Positions 63,063 through 64,000 of a DNA stretch of 64,000 nucleotides are shown here, piece by piece. The stretch is from JAJPKK01 sp963781195 (GTDB lineage: Bacteria; Pseudomonadota; Alphaproteobacteria; Rhizobiales; Xanthobacteraceae). The position numbers and the translations under genes are program-made. Location of the stretch: NCBI GenBank assembly GCA_963781195.1, contig CAWAEZ010000008.1, positions 248,001-312,000 of the forward strand, read 5' to 3'. The notes beneath the pieces are model-generated. The model saw nothing but the letters and a program-made list of their open reading frames with translations. It ran no database searches and was not told where the DNA came from. Each line of letters starts with the position of its first letter. Within the stretch, counting starts at the first letter, position 1.

Positions 63063-64000
63063 TCACTCGTTCTCGAAATAGCTCAGCTTGCCGTCCGGAC
63101 CCTTCTTCCAGGTGTAGAGCACGTAGCGGTCTTTCGGCTTGCCGGCCACGGTGTAGCCGGTGACGTCGCCCTTCTTGTCGAACGCGACCTCGCCCAGCAC
63201 AGTGTCGAACGCCTTGCCGGAGTGCATGACGTCGGCGACCTTCTTGGGGTCGAGCGATTTCGCCTGCTCGGCCGCCTGCTTGATGATCTGCAGGGCTGCG
63301 TAGCTGTAGAGCGTGTAGGCCTGGGGCTCGAAGCCGCGCTTCTTGCGGAACAGCTCGACGATGTCCTTGTTCTTCGGATTGGTGCGCGGGTCCGGCGAGA
63401 ACGTCATCAAGGTGCCGTCGGCGCCCGGTCCTGCGATGGCGGCGAACTCGTCGTCGGCCATGCCGTCGCCGCCCATCAGCGGCGCCTTCACGCCCTGGTC
63501 GCGCATCTGCCGCACGATCAGCCCGGCGGTGTCGTGCAGTCCGCCCCAATAGATGAGGTCGGGATTGGCGCCCTTGATCTTGGAGACGACAGCGGTGAAG
63601 TCCTTGTCGTCCTTGTTGACGCCCTCGAACATGACTTCCTTGACGCCCTTGCCGTTCATCGCCTTGCGGGTCTCCTCGGCGAGGCCCTGCCCGTAAGTGG
63701 TCTTGTCGTGGATGATGGCCACGCGCTTGCCCTTGAAGTCGCGGGCGATGATGGCGCCGGCGGCGCTGCCCTGCTGGTCGTCGCGTCCGCACACCCGGAA
63801 CACGTTCCACATGTTGCGCTCGGTGACCTTGGGATTTGTGGCGGCCGGCGTGATCACCAGCATGCCGTTCTCGAGATAGACGTCCGAGGCGGGAATGGTG
63901 ACGCCGGAATTGAAATGGCCGATGACGTATTTCACGCCGTCGGAGGCGAACTTGTTGGCGGTCGACACACCCTCCTTCGGGTCGGCGCGGTCGTCGCCGA
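63063..64000 (-). CDS. LivJ-type branched-chain amino acid ABC binding protein, 5' end outside the window
   Basis: Periplasmic receptor for branched-chain amino acids or related amides. The reading is open to the right edge (DPKEGVSTANKFASDGVKY), so signal peptide and N terminus lie beyond. Visible motifs are VIGHFNSGVTIPASDVY, ITPAATNPKVTER, VAIIHDKTTYGQGLAEE and a conserved C-terminal PDGKLSYFEN. About 312 of roughly 370 residues are present. A GTG at 63968 is internal and not the start. Confidence 0.9.
   Translation of the reverse strand, partial: GDDRADPKEGVSTANKFASDGVKYVIGHFNSGVTIPASDVYLENGMLVITPAATNPKVTERNMWNVFRVCGRDDQQGSAAGAIIARDFKGKRVAIIHDKTTYGQGLAEETRKAMNGKGVKEVMFEGVNKDDKDFTAVVSKIKGANPDLIYWGGLHDTAGLIVRQMRDQGVKAPLMGGDGMADDEFAAIAGPGADGTLMTFSPDPRTNPKNKDIVELFRKKRGFEPQAYTLYSYAALQIIKQAAEQAKSLDPKKVADVMHSGKAFDTVLGEVAFDKKGDVTGYTVAGKPKDRYVLYTWKKGPDGKLSYFENE

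Overview
The window looks like a chromosomal piece of a high-GC alphaproteobacterium of the Hyphomicrobiales (Rhizobiales), probably near Bradyrhizobiaceae or Xanthobacteraceae. The reasons are the housekeeping block (DUF1476/zeta inhibitor divergent from purC, then purS-purQ-purL-bolA-grxD, rpsD, murI, purB), several tripartite-transporter (Bug/TctC) binding proteins, and palindromic repeats of a kind I recall from that group. Both ends cut a gene: a cytochrome b561 on the left and a LivJ-type binding protein on the right. I saw no rRNA, tRNA, CRISPR array, insertion sequence or prophage.

Layout. 0-9.6 kb: cytochrome b561, histidine phosphatase, an eRF1-like (baeRF) protein, an amidohydrolase-cupin fusion, an amidase, a cytochrome c, and two secreted amidohydrolases. 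9.8-15.2 kb: a plus-strand run of Bug protein, Rieske dioxygenase alpha subunit, MFS transporter, dioxygenase beta subunit and alpha/beta hydrolase, which reads as uptake and ring hydroxylation of an aromatic acid. 15.2-22.3 kb: small proteins, a ModA-like binding protein, an alpha/beta hydrolase without its nucleophile, a universal stress protein, SixA, a FAD oxidoreductase and a MoxR ATPase. 22.7-28.3 kb: a tight six-gene minus-strand operon (LigJ-type hydratase, Tat-exported binding protein, amidohydrolase, Pht5-like protein, ABC ATPase, ABC permease), with an HpcH/HpaI aldolase divergent from it. Together with the dioxygenase this suggests phthalate-like or protocatechuate/gallate-type catabolism through a 4,5-cleavage route.

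29.6-38 kb holds secreted and outer-membrane proteins and signalling genes (an atypical receiver, two beta-barrels, a lipoprotein, a KdpD/KdpE-like pair), separated by unusually AT-rich gaps. 38.2-43 kb: a second Pht5-like protein, a hydrolase, two more Bug proteins and dksA. 43.3-56.9 kb: the purine, ribosome and cell-wall housekeeping block plus grxD and rpe. 57.1-64 kb: a FAD amino-acid dehydrogenase-like gene, a periplasmic polysaccharide deacetylase, a DmpA-type P1 peptidase, CcdA, a cupin and the LivJ-like protein.

Two sequence-level themes run through the window. Short tandem duplications (14-30 bp) recur at gene ends, several spanning the stop codon, and 15-bp units recur inside low-complexity coding segments. 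Three genes (porin, FAD dehydrogenase, second Pht5-like protein) each appear broken by one extra base, which could be real decay or assembly error.
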